Assembly: GCA_003557765.1 (NCBI GenBank)
Contig: PWNO01000181.1
Location: forward strand, 1 to 31,994
Origin: Bacteroidales bacterium
Lineage (GTDB): Bacteria > Bacteroidota > Bacteroidia > Bacteroidales > UBA7960
Direction of reading: 5' to 3'
Length of the DNA stretch: 31,994 nt
Positions 1 through 6,618 of the stretch are shown here, one piece after another (position 1 is the first letter of the stretch; every line of letters starts with the position of its first letter). The notes under the pieces are model-generated. The model saw only the letters and a list, made by a program, of their open reading frames with translations. It was not told the origin of the DNA and made no database searches. The position numbers were made by a program, and so were the translations under genes.

Positions 1-1
1 T

Positions 2-184
2 GGAAAGCCTGATGAGAAGAAAATCAATGCACTGGTCGACGGCATCATCGACACGCAGGTGCAGGAAAAGCAGTTCGACAATGCCGATATCACCTTTAAG
101 GATATCACTACGGTGAAAAGCATCTTCAAAAGGATGCTGCTGAATATCTATCACGTGCGCATTGCTTATCCAAGTCTGAGCTGA
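2..184 (+). CDS. C-terminal fragment of PgpH/YqgF-type HD-domain phosphohydrolase (7TM-HD)
   Basis: The frame starting at base 2 is open from the window edge to a TGA at 182-184 and encodes about 60 residues. It reads as the extreme C-terminus of the 7TM-HD (PgpH-like) family: a run containing QFDNADITFKDI followed by LNIYHVRIAYP, which in that family closes the cytoplasmic HD domain. These proteins are multi-spanning membrane proteins whose HD domain degrades cyclic di-AMP in Firmicutes; in Bacteroidota the substrate is inferred only. The metal-binding HD residues and the membrane part lie upstream of the window. The gene runs into the oppositely oriented WbqC-like gene, and the two 3' ends overlap by 19 bases. 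The fragment was identified by eye from a short stretch, so the family call is good but not certain. Confidence 0.75.
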   Translation, partial: GKPDEKKINALVDGIIDTQVQEKQFDNADITFKDITTVKSIFKRMLLNIYHVRIAYPSLS

Positions 185-852
185 TGCTGATTCATTTCTG
201 CCGCCTTTTCCAGGTATGATTTTGTGTCGGGTCCCACGTGAAACAGCAGGTCGATGATGCTTAAATTCGGTTTAAAGCCGTGCACATCTGAAAAAACCTG
301 GTAGTATGCAGGCCATTGGTCTGCTGCAGGGTGGCTACGCCGGTGAAGCTTAGGAGTCAGCTCTTCACGAAGGTCCGGGCAAGCGATCTCTTTCTTGAAA
401 GCTGTAGTTTCTGTGTGTTTTGTTTCAATGGCGATTTCATCAAGCAATGTTTGCATCAGCTTTTTATTAAACTTCCAGATTTTACCTGATGGTGGAGCGA
501 TATAGAAAGGCGCAAGCAGGTCGCTATAATACATAAAAAATGGGGCGTTTTGGTATGCTGCACAGATGGCACGCCAGTGCCTTTTATGCCATGACTCATG
601 GTCGCTGATGTCAACATCTCTTGTGATGGTACTGTTGCCGCTGGGCTTTGAGACAGGAACCACCAGGTCAAGCAAGCCATTCGCTGTCATGATGCTGCAC
701 CGGTTGCGCCAGGTTTGCTTTTGCCAGGTCTCATGCAGTTCAATCCGCACGGTGCGGGCTCGGACAATGTACAGCATATACTCCAGCGGTGGCAGATATG
801 CCGTAGGCAGATACAATTCATTGTATTTTCCTATGTGTGTTGATGCTGACAT
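166..852 (-). CDS. WbqC-like family protein
   Basis: The gene encodes 228 aa and resembles the WbqC-like family that Bacteroidota carry as a core gene of unsettled function; some relatives sit in O-antigen or glycolipid clusters. Visible family features are the early LPTAYLPPLEYM segment, the aromatic/basic WQKQTWRNRC segment, the LVVPV strand, and the DHESWHKRHWRAICAAYQNA block (residues about 84-103). There is no signal peptide or membrane segment, so it is probably cytoplasmic. Its 3' end overlaps the end of the PgpH-type gene by 19 bases. Upstream it diverges from the NAD(P)H-hydrate repair gene, and a matching promoter (1000-1029) lies about 150 bases before the start. I cannot name a reaction. 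Confidence 0.8.
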   Translation of the reverse strand: MSASTHIGKYNELYLPTAYLPPLEYMLYIVRARTVRIELHETWQKQTWRNRCSIMTANGLLDLVVPVSKPSGNSTITRDVDISDHESWHKRHWRAICAAYQNAPFFMYYSDLLAPFYIAPPSGKIWKFNKKLMQTLLDEIAIETKHTETTAFKKEIACPDLREELTPKLHRRSHPAADQWPAYYQVFSDVHGFKPNLSIIDLLFHVGPDTKSYLEKAAEMNQHQLRLG

Positions 853-878
853 GAGACTGCAGATTATTCAGGCAAGCG

Positions 879-909
879 TTGTGATTCCGGCAAAAAGGCA
901 GTACCTTTG
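879..909 (+). promoter_or_regulatory. Bacteroidota-type promoter for the NAD(P)H-hydrate repair gene
   Basis: TTG at 879-881 is followed after 20 bases by TACCTTTG (902-909), a full match to the -7 consensus TAnnTTTG. Transcription would start near 917. That excludes the upstream TTG codon at 907 as the translation start and supports the ATG at 1042, leaving a leader of about 125 bases. Confidence 0.5.
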
Positions 910-999
910 AATACAAGACGCTTAGCGCATTCATCTGACCATGAGTTCTTGTGCTGTTTGTTGTACATGCAATTCATGGCTGCCGTAAAACCCTGCATG

Positions 1000-1029
1000 C
1001 AAAGCTACACATCACGACAACAATTACAA
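1000..1029 (-). promoter_or_regulatory. Bacteroidota-type promoter for the WbqC-like gene
   Basis: On the + strand CAAAGCTA (1000-1007), then 19 bases, then CAA (1027-1029). Read on the - strand this is TTG-N19-TAGCTTTG, a full consensus match with the most usual spacing. Transcription would begin near 993, about 140 bases before the WbqC-like start, so this unit and the divergent hydrate-repair unit would overlap at their 5' ends. Confidence 0.5.
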
Positions 1030-1041
1030 AAATCTGATGTC

Positions 1042-2556
1042 ATGAAGATCCTTCAGGCTGCACAAATCCGTGAAATTGATCGGTATACCATTAAAAATGA
1101 ACCCGTTGCCTCCATTGACCTCATGGAGCGTGCGGCGAAAAAGTGTTATGAGTGGATTCGGCGACACATGAAACACAAAAGGCATGTCCGGGTATTTTGT
1201 GGCATGGGTAACAACGGTGGAGATGGTCTGGTGATTGCCCGGATGCTTGCAGGCGCTGGTCATCAGGTTACAGTATATAAAGTACAACATACCTCCGGGG
1301 CATCAGAAGATTTCTTGATTAACGAAAAACGGCTTACTGGTGTAAAAAACCTGCATTATGATACCTTACAGGAGGGAGAGCCGATGCCGGAGATAGCAGA
1401 TGACAATCTGGTGATTGATGCGCTTTTAGGAAGCGGACTTACCAGGCCCCTTGAAGGCCTATTGGCAACAGTGGTGCACCACATCAATTCAGCTCGCGCC
1501 GTGGTCATAGCCATAGACTTTCCTTCAGGTCTTTTTTGTGAAGATAACAGGGAAAACAATGAAAAACATATTGTCCGCGCAGACTATACGTTGACTTTTC
1601 AGCTTCCGAAACTGGCATTTATGTTTGCTTCCAACGAACAATTCATTGGCTCCTGGTATCTGCTCGACATTGGACTACATCCTGAGGCGATTCGCCGGGC
1701 AGAAACCAAATACCATTATATTCAGGCTTCCGATATCCGAAGCCTGTATCGCGGGAGAAAGCGGTTTGCACATAAGGGACATTTCGGACATGCATATCTT
1801 ATGGCAGGCAGTTATGGAAAGGCTGGTGCTGCTGTGTTGGCAGCACGTGGAGCCATTCGCTCAGGGCTTGGCCTGCTTACGGTGCAATTGCCATCCTGTG
1901 GCTATGATGTAATTCAGACTGCCGTGCCTGAAGCCATGTGTGTACCTGATGAACAAGCGCATTTTGTATCGGAGGTGGCTGACCTGGAAGGTTTCAATGT
2001 GGTGGGTACTGGTCCTGGCATTGGAACCCATGAGCAAACAGCCCGTGCGCTTAAGCTACTTATTCAAAATACAGCTGTTCCCATGGTACTGGATGCAGAT
2101 GCCCTGAATATCCTCTCGGAAAACCTCACCTGGTGCGGGTTTTTACCCAAGGGGTCTGTGTTTACACCCCATCCTGGGGAGATGGACAGGCTGGCCGGAA
2201 AATCCAGTAATGACCATGACCGGCTGGTTAAAGCCGTGGAACTCGCCCACCGCTTTCAGGTACACATCGTGTTAAAAGGAGCGCATACTGCTGTGATCGC
2301 TCCTGATGGCCGTTGTTTTTTTAATTCTACCGGTAATCCGGGTATGGCTACCGGAGGCAGTGGCGATGTGCTTACGGGCATGATCATTGCCTGGCTGGCG
2401 CAAAATTATTCTACATTACACAGTTGTCTGATGGCTGTATATCTCCACGGCCGGGCCGGAGATCTTGCTGCCAACAGGAAGGGCCACGAGGGCCTGATTG
2501 CTGGCGACATCATCGAACAGATTCCCAAGGCGACCAAGACCACGCTCCGGACATAA
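1042..2556 (+). CDS. nnr: bifunctional NAD(P)H-hydrate epimerase / ADP-dependent NAD(P)H-hydrate dehydratase
   Basis: The product is a metabolite-repair enzyme. The N-terminal YjeF domain interconverts R- and S-NAD(P)HX, and the C-terminal ribokinase-like domain dehydrates S-NAD(P)HX back to NAD(P)H using ADP. From ATG 1042 it is 504 aa, close to the usual ~500. The epimerase domain (about 1-210) shows GMGNNGGDG at 54-62. The dehydratase domain (about 225-504) shows GTGPGIG from 322, LDADALN, TPHPGEM and NPGMATGGSGDVLTG from 432, with the catalytic Asp at 442. The frame stays open further upstream to a TTG at 907, but the added 45 residues resemble nothing, and the -7 box 902-909 overlaps that codon. 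MKILQAAQIREID is the normal family start. It converges with the 203-aa gene, with 9 bases between stops. Confidence 0.95.
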   Translation: MKILQAAQIREIDRYTIKNEPVASIDLMERAAKKCYEWIRRHMKHKRHVRVFCGMGNNGGDGLVIARMLAGAGHQVTVYKVQHTSGASEDFLINEKRLTGVKNLHYDTLQEGEPMPEIADDNLVIDALLGSGLTRPLEGLLATVVHHINSARAVVIAIDFPSGLFCEDNRENNEKHIVRADYTLTFQLPKLAFMFASNEQFIGSWYLLDIGLHPEAIRRAETKYHYIQASDIRSLYRGRKRFAHKGHFGHAYLMAGSYGKAGAAVLAARGAIRSGLGLLTVQLPSCGYDVIQTAVPEAMCVPDEQAHFVSEVADLEGFNVVGTGPGIGTHEQTARALKLLIQNTAVPMVLDADALNILSENLTWCGFLPKGSVFTPHPGEMDRLAGKSSNDHDRLVKAVELAHRFQVHIVLKGAHTAVIAPDGRCFFNSTGNPGMATGGSGDVLTGMIIAWLAQNYSTLHSCLMAVYLHGRAGDLAANRKGHEGLIAGDIIEQIPKATKTTLRT

Positions 2557-2565
2557 CTTGCCGGT

Positions 2566-3177
2566 TTATACGCAGAACCCCCGCACACCAAAAGGAACCT
2601 TGTCGTGGTTCGCAACCACAAGCGTTTGATCAGTTTCCCAGTTGGCATCCAGCCCGGCATTGACCCGGACACGGCAAACCTTATCCAGCTCAGCTTTTGC
2701 CATCAAATGGTCTTTGCAGTAGAAAGAACCTTCTGCCTCGCGCGCATAAAACGTTTCCGTCACGACAAAACGGTTGTTGATTTGCCTCCACCTGCCCCGA
2801 CGGTCAATCCGACGCAATACATTGAGCTTGGGATGCAAAACAATTTGCGACATGTCAAGCGAAGCACCGCGGATATCAGTGATGGAAATGTGCGCCATGA
2901 TATCCTTCCCATAACCGCCGGAAACATTTACAATGCCCAGTAAACTCATCTTGCCGTGAACTTTCTTGTCGTAGCTGATTGTTCCGTACAACATGCTGGC
3001 CTTTGACTTGGTATAACTCCAGGCAGCTTCAGGCTCTTCTGTCAGGATGTCACGGCAATGACCCAAAAACCGCATCTTGTCAGGATGTAAAATGGCTCCC
3101 GGTACATATTTTTCCATCGATAAGGTCAGCAGCCTCAATCCGGGAATGTGTCTTCTGATAAAGTGATGCAAATTCAT
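2566..3177 (-). CDS. unrecognised 203-aa protein with a gasdermin-like layout
   Basis: I cannot assign this by a firm family signature. The protein has no signal peptide or conventional membrane helix. Visible segments in order are an amphipathic start (NLHHFIRRHIPGLRLL), a PGAIL...FLGHCRDIL segment (about 26-46), a Gly/Ser-rich stretch (GKMSLLGIVNVSGGYG, about 74-89), a beta-rich HISITDIRGASLDMSQI segment, a long strand pair (NNRFVVTETFYAREAEG, then DHLMAKAEL), and a closing RVRVNAGL...VPFGVRGFCV. This order resembles my memory of bacterial gasdermin pore-forming domains, which end in a similar PLVFGF-type strand before a short inhibitory tail. Here the protein stops at that strand, so no tail is seen, and there is no Cys near the N-terminus. 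It is monocistronic, with a -7 box at 3206-3213. That this is a real gene is likely; the gasdermin relation is inference, perhaps 0.35-0.4. Confidence 0.8.
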   Translation of the reverse strand: MNLHHFIRRHIPGLRLLTLSMEKYVPGAILHPDKMRFLGHCRDILTEEPEAAWSYTKSKASMLYGTISYDKKVHGKMSLLGIVNVSGGYGKDIMAHISITDIRGASLDMSQIVLHPKLNVLRRIDRRGRWRQINNRFVVTETFYAREAEGSFYCKDHLMAKAELDKVCRVRVNAGLDANWETDQTLVVANHDKVPFGVRGFCV

Positions 3178-3205
3178 TTATGTAGCATTTAATATGTTTT
3201 CTGTA

Positions 3206-3213
3206 CAAAAATA
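3206..3213 (-). promoter_or_regulatory. candidate -7 box for the 203-aa gene
   Basis: CAAAAATA on the + strand reads TATTTTTG on the - strand, a full -7 consensus match 28 bases before the ATG (3175-3177). It sits in an AT-rich spacer. The -33 position holds a T-run (on the - strand) without a clear TTG, so only half the promoter is supported. Confidence 0.4.
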
Positions 3214-3312
3214 AAATAAAAGTTAAAATAAAAAACTTTATTTTGTGGCTTATAGTATTAAAATAATAGATCAGTGCTTTGTGTTTTTTTGTCGTGCGGC
3301 CTGCGCTCGTTT

Positions 3313-3342
3313 TTGCGGCCAAATGATTTTCTTGTATTTTTG
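3313..3342 (+). promoter_or_regulatory. Bacteroidota-type promoter for the DUF3127 gene
   Basis: TTG at 3313-3315, a 19-base spacer, then TATTTTTG at 3335-3342. Both elements and the spacing match the Bacteroidota housekeeping consensus. The ATG at 3385 follows with a leader of about 35 bases. Confidence 0.6.
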
Positions 3343-3384
3343 CATCCTGGATATACATAGGATTTAGAAACCAGCGAGAAAAAC

Positions 3385-3759
3385 ATGGAAATAAGCGGCA
3401 ACATCATCAGGATATTACCAGAAAAAAGCGGTGAAGGGCGAAATGGCCCCTGGAGAAAGCAGGAATTTATTGTAGAGACAAATGGGCAGTACCCCAGGCA
3501 AGTTTGCATAGCAGTATGGGGGGATAAAATAGATCAATTTGCCCTGAAGGAGGGTGAGCGAATCACGGCTTCCGTCAATATCGAAAGTCGTGAGTTTAAT
3601 GAGCGCTGGTATACCGATGTGAAGGCTTGGAAGGTCATCAGGGAGACTGCAGGTGAGGATATTGCTGGTGAGCCACAAAGTCCTATGCCACCCTTTGATG
3701 CACCTCCGCCAACAGAAGAGCACCCAGGTGCCCGTGAAGAGGACGATCTTCCTTTCTGA
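3385..3759 (+). CDS. DUF3127 family protein (OB-fold-like, SSB-like acidic tail)
   Basis: The gene encodes 124 aa. The N-terminal ~88 residues match the DUF3127 pattern: MEISGNIIRILPEKSGEG, then WRKQEFIVET, an AVWGDK strand, and a final strand RWYTDVKAWKV. This is a small beta-barrel resembling a single-stranded-DNA-binding OB fold. A Pro-rich, acidic linker follows and ends in EEDDLPF. That terminus strongly resembles the C-terminal tip of SSB proteins (DDDIPF type), which docks replication and repair proteins. DUF3127 has no established function that I know of, so nucleic-acid binding is inferred. It is a single-gene unit with its own promoter (3313-3342), convergent with cvpA across a 173-base spacer. 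Confidence 0.85.
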   Translation: MEISGNIIRILPEKSGEGRNGPWRKQEFIVETNGQYPRQVCIAVWGDKIDQFALKEGERITASVNIESREFNERWYTDVKAWKVIRETAGEDIAGEPQSPMPPFDAPPPTEEHPGAREEDDLPF

Positions 3760-3932
3760 TTCACTTCCTGTGATCAGACCTTGACATGCCCCAGACCTGC
3801 CACGTGTTGTGCAAGCGTACGTTGGCCCCTCTATAATGATTTCACAGGATTATCAAGTGGTTTACTGGCAGACCATATTACTCATTGCTTGTGTTTATCT
3901 TCACGACAAGCTTAGAGTAAGTTATGCAATTA
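3760..3932. other. convergent intergenic spacer, no gene seen
   Basis: The spacer lies between the ends of the DUF3127 and CvpA genes. I see no intrinsic terminator with a clear GC stem and T-run, no RNA gene and no convincing ORF. Confidence 0.5.
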
Positions 3933-4481
3933 TTATCCGTGTGATGTGTTCAGGCTGTTTGACTCCCTGAGCGAATCCAGGTTTTCCGGGAAATGATCAA
4001 AGCCTGTTGCTTCGGTGATGTATGCATATAAGAATTCCAACTGTGGAATAAAGAAACTTTTTTCACGCATCTCTTCTGTAATCAGCTGGCTGCCATGATC
4101 AAAAAACTCCACAACCATTAGGAAGACCGCCAGAATCAGCCCCCATTTCAGCAGACCTGTCATAAAGCCTGCAAGGCGGTTGATAAATCCCAGCATCAGC
4201 GCTTTGAAAAGCTTTGTCATCAGGGTGCCAAGCACCCTGATCAGCCAGGCCACTAAAATGAAGACGATGATAAAGGTTACAATTTTTACTGCCTGAATAT
4301 TCCATTCGACAAAGCGGTCGGCCATTGCCCCTATAAGGTTAGTGGCCAAAATGGCGATCAACACACCGAGGATCAAGCCGCCCAGGGTAGCTATCTCATG
4401 AAAGAAGCCCTTCTGGTAGCCCCTGATGGCTCCCAGTAGTAAGATAACCGCAATGACAAGATCTAATGTGTGCATGTTCAT
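3933..4481 (-). CDS. CvpA family membrane protein
   Basis: The gene encodes 182 aa with about four hydrophobic helices (roughly residues 5-20, 30-52, 63-86, 105-126). The opening, LDLVIAVILLLGAIRGYQKGFFHE, is typical of CvpA: a membrane helix with an RGYxKGFxxE motif at its end. In E. coli CvpA is linked to colicin V production and envelope stress tolerance; its molecular role in Bacteroidota is not settled. The tail after residue ~130 is soluble and likely cytoplasmic. It is probably the last gene of a holA-EVE-cvpA operon, starting 21 bases after the EVE stop codon. Confidence 0.88.
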   Translation of the reverse strand: MNMHTLDLVIAVILLLGAIRGYQKGFFHEIATLGGLILGVLIAILATNLIGAMADRFVEWNIQAVKIVTFIIVFILVAWLIRVLGTLMTKLFKALMLGFINRLAGFMTGLLKWGLILAVFLMVVEFFDHGSQLITEEMREKSFFIPQLEFLYAYITEATGFDHFPENLDSLRESNSLNTSHG

Positions 4482-4502
4482 TTCTGTATACGTTGCCCTA
4501 CG

Positions 4503-4910
4503 TCATTGGTTACCCATTTCCACTATGGCATCAAATTCTTCTCTTTTTAAAGGCATCACGGAAAGCCGGGCTTGCCTGACCAGGGCAACGTTTTTCAGGC
4601 GTGGATCTTTTTTGATCCGATCAAGACTTACCGGCTGGGCCAACTCTTCCTCCGGCACCAGGTCGGTCACCACCCAACGGCCATCATCCGTTGTTGGATC
4701 AGGGTAATGCTCGCGTACTACGCGTGCAATACCGACCACTTCTTTTGCCTTCACACTGTGATAGAAGAGTACCAGGTCACCTGCTTTCATCATTTTTAAA
4801 TTGTTGCGCGCCTGGTAGTTACGGACTCCATCCCATCGGGTGCGTCCATCCGCTAAAAATTGCTGCCAGGAATATTCCATTGGCTCGCTTTTAACTAACC
4901 AGTAGTTCAT
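4503..4910 (-). CDS. EVE domain-containing protein (PUA-like fold)
   Basis: The gene encodes 135 aa and is almost entirely one EVE domain, starting with the diagnostic MNYWLVKSEPMEYSW. This is followed by WDGVRNYQARNNL and MMKAGDLVLFYHS, the segment shaping the ligand pocket, and VVGIARVVREHYPD. EVE domains share the PUA/YTH fold and bind modified bases in nucleic acids; the eukaryotic relative is thymocyte nuclear protein 1. Stand-alone EVE proteins are common in Bacteroidota and other phyla, so this copy reads as a core gene rather than part of a defence island. It lies 88 bases downstream of holA and 21 bases upstream of cvpA on the same strand. Its ligand is unknown. Confidence 0.92.
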   Translation of the reverse strand: MNYWLVKSEPMEYSWQQFLADGRTRWDGVRNYQARNNLKMMKAGDLVLFYHSVKAKEVVGIARVVREHYPDPTTDDGRWVVTDLVPEEELAQPVSLDRIKKDPRLKNVALVRQARLSVMPLKREEFDAIVEMGNQ

Positions 4911-4998
4911 AAGTTTTTGTTTTGTCTAAAAGTCAAAAAGTTGAAATAGCAAAAGGTCAGGAACCCTCAATCATAAATTTTTTCAATTCACGCATTGT

Positions 4999-6006
4999 TC
5001 AATTTAGGATTTTGTAGGTAAGCTCTTTAAGGAGCTGCCCATGATCCGTTGTTTCATTATCCCATCCCTTGGACTTCATGTCATATTCGCGCAACAAAGA
5101 AAAAATCCCAATGACCTTGGCAGGGGCATAATTTCTTGCAGCTTGTGCATAATCTTTAGCAAAAAATGGCGGTATGCCCAATTCTGCGGCCACATTTTTC
5201 TGGCTTTTGTCGCCCAGGCTGTGATACAACAATATCTTGGAAAAATATTGGTACAAGACCGCTGTAGTCATGATAAAAGGATTGTTCTTGGGATTGTCGG
5301 CAAAATACTTTGCGATCTGGTAAGCCTTCCGGCTGTTTCTTGTGCCGATCGCGTGCTGAAATTCAAAGATGTTAAAGTCTTTGCTGATACCTATGTTTTG
5401 CTCAATCACCTCCGTGGTGATCTCAGCCCCCTTTTTCAGGTTGATAAATAGTTTTTTAGCTTCATTCACGATTTTACCCAGGTCGGTGCCCAGGTGGTCT
5501 GCAAGCATCTGCAATGCTTTTGGCCCGATTTTATAACCGTGCCTGTTGACATAATCTGATATCCAGCCGGGCACCTGGTTGTCATACAGCTTCTTGCCTG
5601 TAAAAATGACCCCTTTTTTGGCAAGGGTTTTAAAAAATTTGGTGCGTTGGTCGAGCGTTTTGTATTTGTAACAAATCACCAGGATGGTTGATTCAAGCGG
5701 ATTTTCGACGTATGGCAATAGCCCGTCGATCTGTTGCAGATGCTGTGCCTCTCTCACGATTACCACGTTATGGCTGGCCATCATCGGATAACGCTTTGCT
5801 GTGCTGATGATGGTAGGAATATCGGTTTCGCGACCATATAAAACGCTCATGTTGAATTCTTTCTCCGTGTCAGTAAGCACAGCGTCTTCAATATAATCCG
5901 AGATCACATCAATATAAAAGCCCTCTTCTCCCATCAGGAAATACAACGGATGAAGCACTTTATTGCGTATGTCCCGGAGGATATTGTAAAAATTCTTTTC
6001 GGTCAT
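4999..6006 (-). CDS. holA: DNA polymerase III subunit delta
   Basis: The gene encodes 335 aa, the normal HolA length. Delta is the clamp-loader subunit that opens the beta sliding clamp. Visible features are the N-terminal PLYFLMGEEGFYIDVISDYI segment, the degenerate P-loop-like region expected in this non-ATPase AAA fold, the KRYPMMASHNVVIVREAQ strand, the LESTILVICYKYKTLD strand, and the DLGKIVNEAKKLFINL segment with the typical ISKDFNIFEFQHAIG stretch before the C-terminal helical collar domain. It is the first gene of the minus-strand unit with the EVE and CvpA genes. A promoter at 6028-6055 lies just upstream and gives a leader of about 15 bases. Confidence 0.93.
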   Translation of the reverse strand: MTEKNFYNILRDIRNKVLHPLYFLMGEEGFYIDVISDYIEDAVLTDTEKEFNMSVLYGRETDIPTIISTAKRYPMMASHNVVIVREAQHLQQIDGLLPYVENPLESTILVICYKYKTLDQRTKFFKTLAKKGVIFTGKKLYDNQVPGWISDYVNRHGYKIGPKALQMLADHLGTDLGKIVNEAKKLFINLKKGAEITTEVIEQNIGISKDFNIFEFQHAIGTRNSRKAYQIAKYFADNPKNNPFIMTTAVLYQYFSKILLYHSLGDKSQKNVAAELGIPPFFAKDYAQAARNYAPAKVIGIFSLLREYDMKSKGWDNETTDHGQLLKELTYKILN

Positions 6007-6027
6007 GGCAGTTCATCTTTAACCAAA

Positions 6028-6055
6028 CAAAAATAATGAAAGCTTTTAAAGCCAA
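6028..6055 (-). promoter_or_regulatory. Bacteroidota-type promoter for holA
   Basis: On the + strand CAAAAATA (6028-6035), then 17 bases, then CAA (6053-6055). On the - strand this is TTG-N17-TATTTTTG. It lies 22 bases before the holA ATG, back to back with the -7 box of the divergent gene. Confidence 0.5.
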
Positions 6056-6068
6056 TGTTTTTTTGGGC

Positions 6069-6076
6069 TATATTTG
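6069..6076 (+). promoter_or_regulatory. candidate -7 box for the HsdR_N-domain gene
   Basis: TATATTTG matches TAnnTTTG completely. No clear TTG lies 17-20 bases upstream. Transcription would start near 6083, which favours the ATG at 6112 over the ATG at 6088. Confidence 0.4.
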
Positions 6077-6111
6077 TGTAGAGAGGAATGGTAAAAAAAG
6101 GCTGGTGTCCC

Positions 6112-6576
6112 ATGCAGGCATTGAATCTTCCGGAATATCCATTAAAAATAGAATACAGGGGCCAGAAGGCCTTTGTTTTTGATATATTCAGAAAACGCAC
6201 TGTGACCTTAACCCCTGAGGAGTGGGTAAGGCAACATTTTCTTTGGTGGTTGCACAAAGCCAAGGGATACCCGGCATCGCTTATCGCGGTGGAGGCCTCA
6301 CTGACCTATAACCGGATGAAGCAAAGGGCTGATGCCATTATATACAACAATATGGGTAAGGCGGTGATGATCATAGAGTGTAAATCCGCAACGCATCCCA
6401 TCAATGAGGATGTGTTTGACCAGGTGGCCCGGTATAATTTTCCTTTTGGTGTGGAATACCTTGCAGTCACCAACGGGATTGCGCATTTTTGCTGTTTGCG
6501 GGATGAGGCTGCCGGTAAGTGGATGTTTCTTGAAGATGTTCCGGACTATCAAACCCTGGTGGCAAAAACACACTGA
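6112..6576 (+). CDS. stand-alone HsdR N-terminal-like (PD-(D/E)XK fold) protein
   Basis: From ATG 6112 the product is 154 aa. The start MQALNLPEYPLKIEYR fits the family better than the upstream ATG at 6088. It matches the short Bacteroidota proteins annotated as type I restriction enzyme R N-terminal domain: LTPEEWVRQHFLWWL, then KGYPASLIAVE, then a nuclease core with Asp at 74 (QRADAII), Glu at 89 and Lys at 91 (IIECKS), then DQVARYN and YLAVTNG. D-x(14)-E-x-K is the PD-(D/E)XK metal site, so it may cleave or bind nucleic acid. It has no helicase domain and there are no hsdM or hsdS neighbours, so it is not a restriction system. It diverges from holA, and the subtilase gene follows after 42 bases. 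Confidence 0.88.
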   Translation: MQALNLPEYPLKIEYRGQKAFVFDIFRKRTVTLTPEEWVRQHFLWWLHKAKGYPASLIAVEASLTYNRMKQRADAIIYNNMGKAVMIIECKSATHPINEDVFDQVARYNFPFGVEYLAVTNGIAHFCCLRDEAAGKWMFLEDVPDYQTLVAKTH

Positions 6577-6618
6577 TTTCCTGTTCAGCATGGATGCACT
6601 GTCAATAATGATTCATTT

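Noticed and set aside
907..1041. TTG start at 907 for the NAD(P)H-hydrate repair gene
   Set aside because: The codon lies within a full -7 promoter box, and the 45 extra residues do not fit the family; ATG 1042 does.
2605..2943. 112-codon + strand ORF opposite the 203-aa gene
   Set aside because: It is antisense to a frame with convincing protein-like composition and its own upstream -7 box, and its translation resembles nothing.
4503..4910. EVE protein as part of a defence island
   Set aside because: Its neighbours on the same strand are holA and cvpA, both housekeeping, and no restriction or phage-defence genes are near.
6112..6576. Type I restriction-modification system suggested by the HsdR N-terminal-like domain
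   Set aside because: Only the small nuclease-fold domain is present, without helicase, HsdM or HsdS. The stand-alone form next to holA looks like a core Bacteroidota gene.
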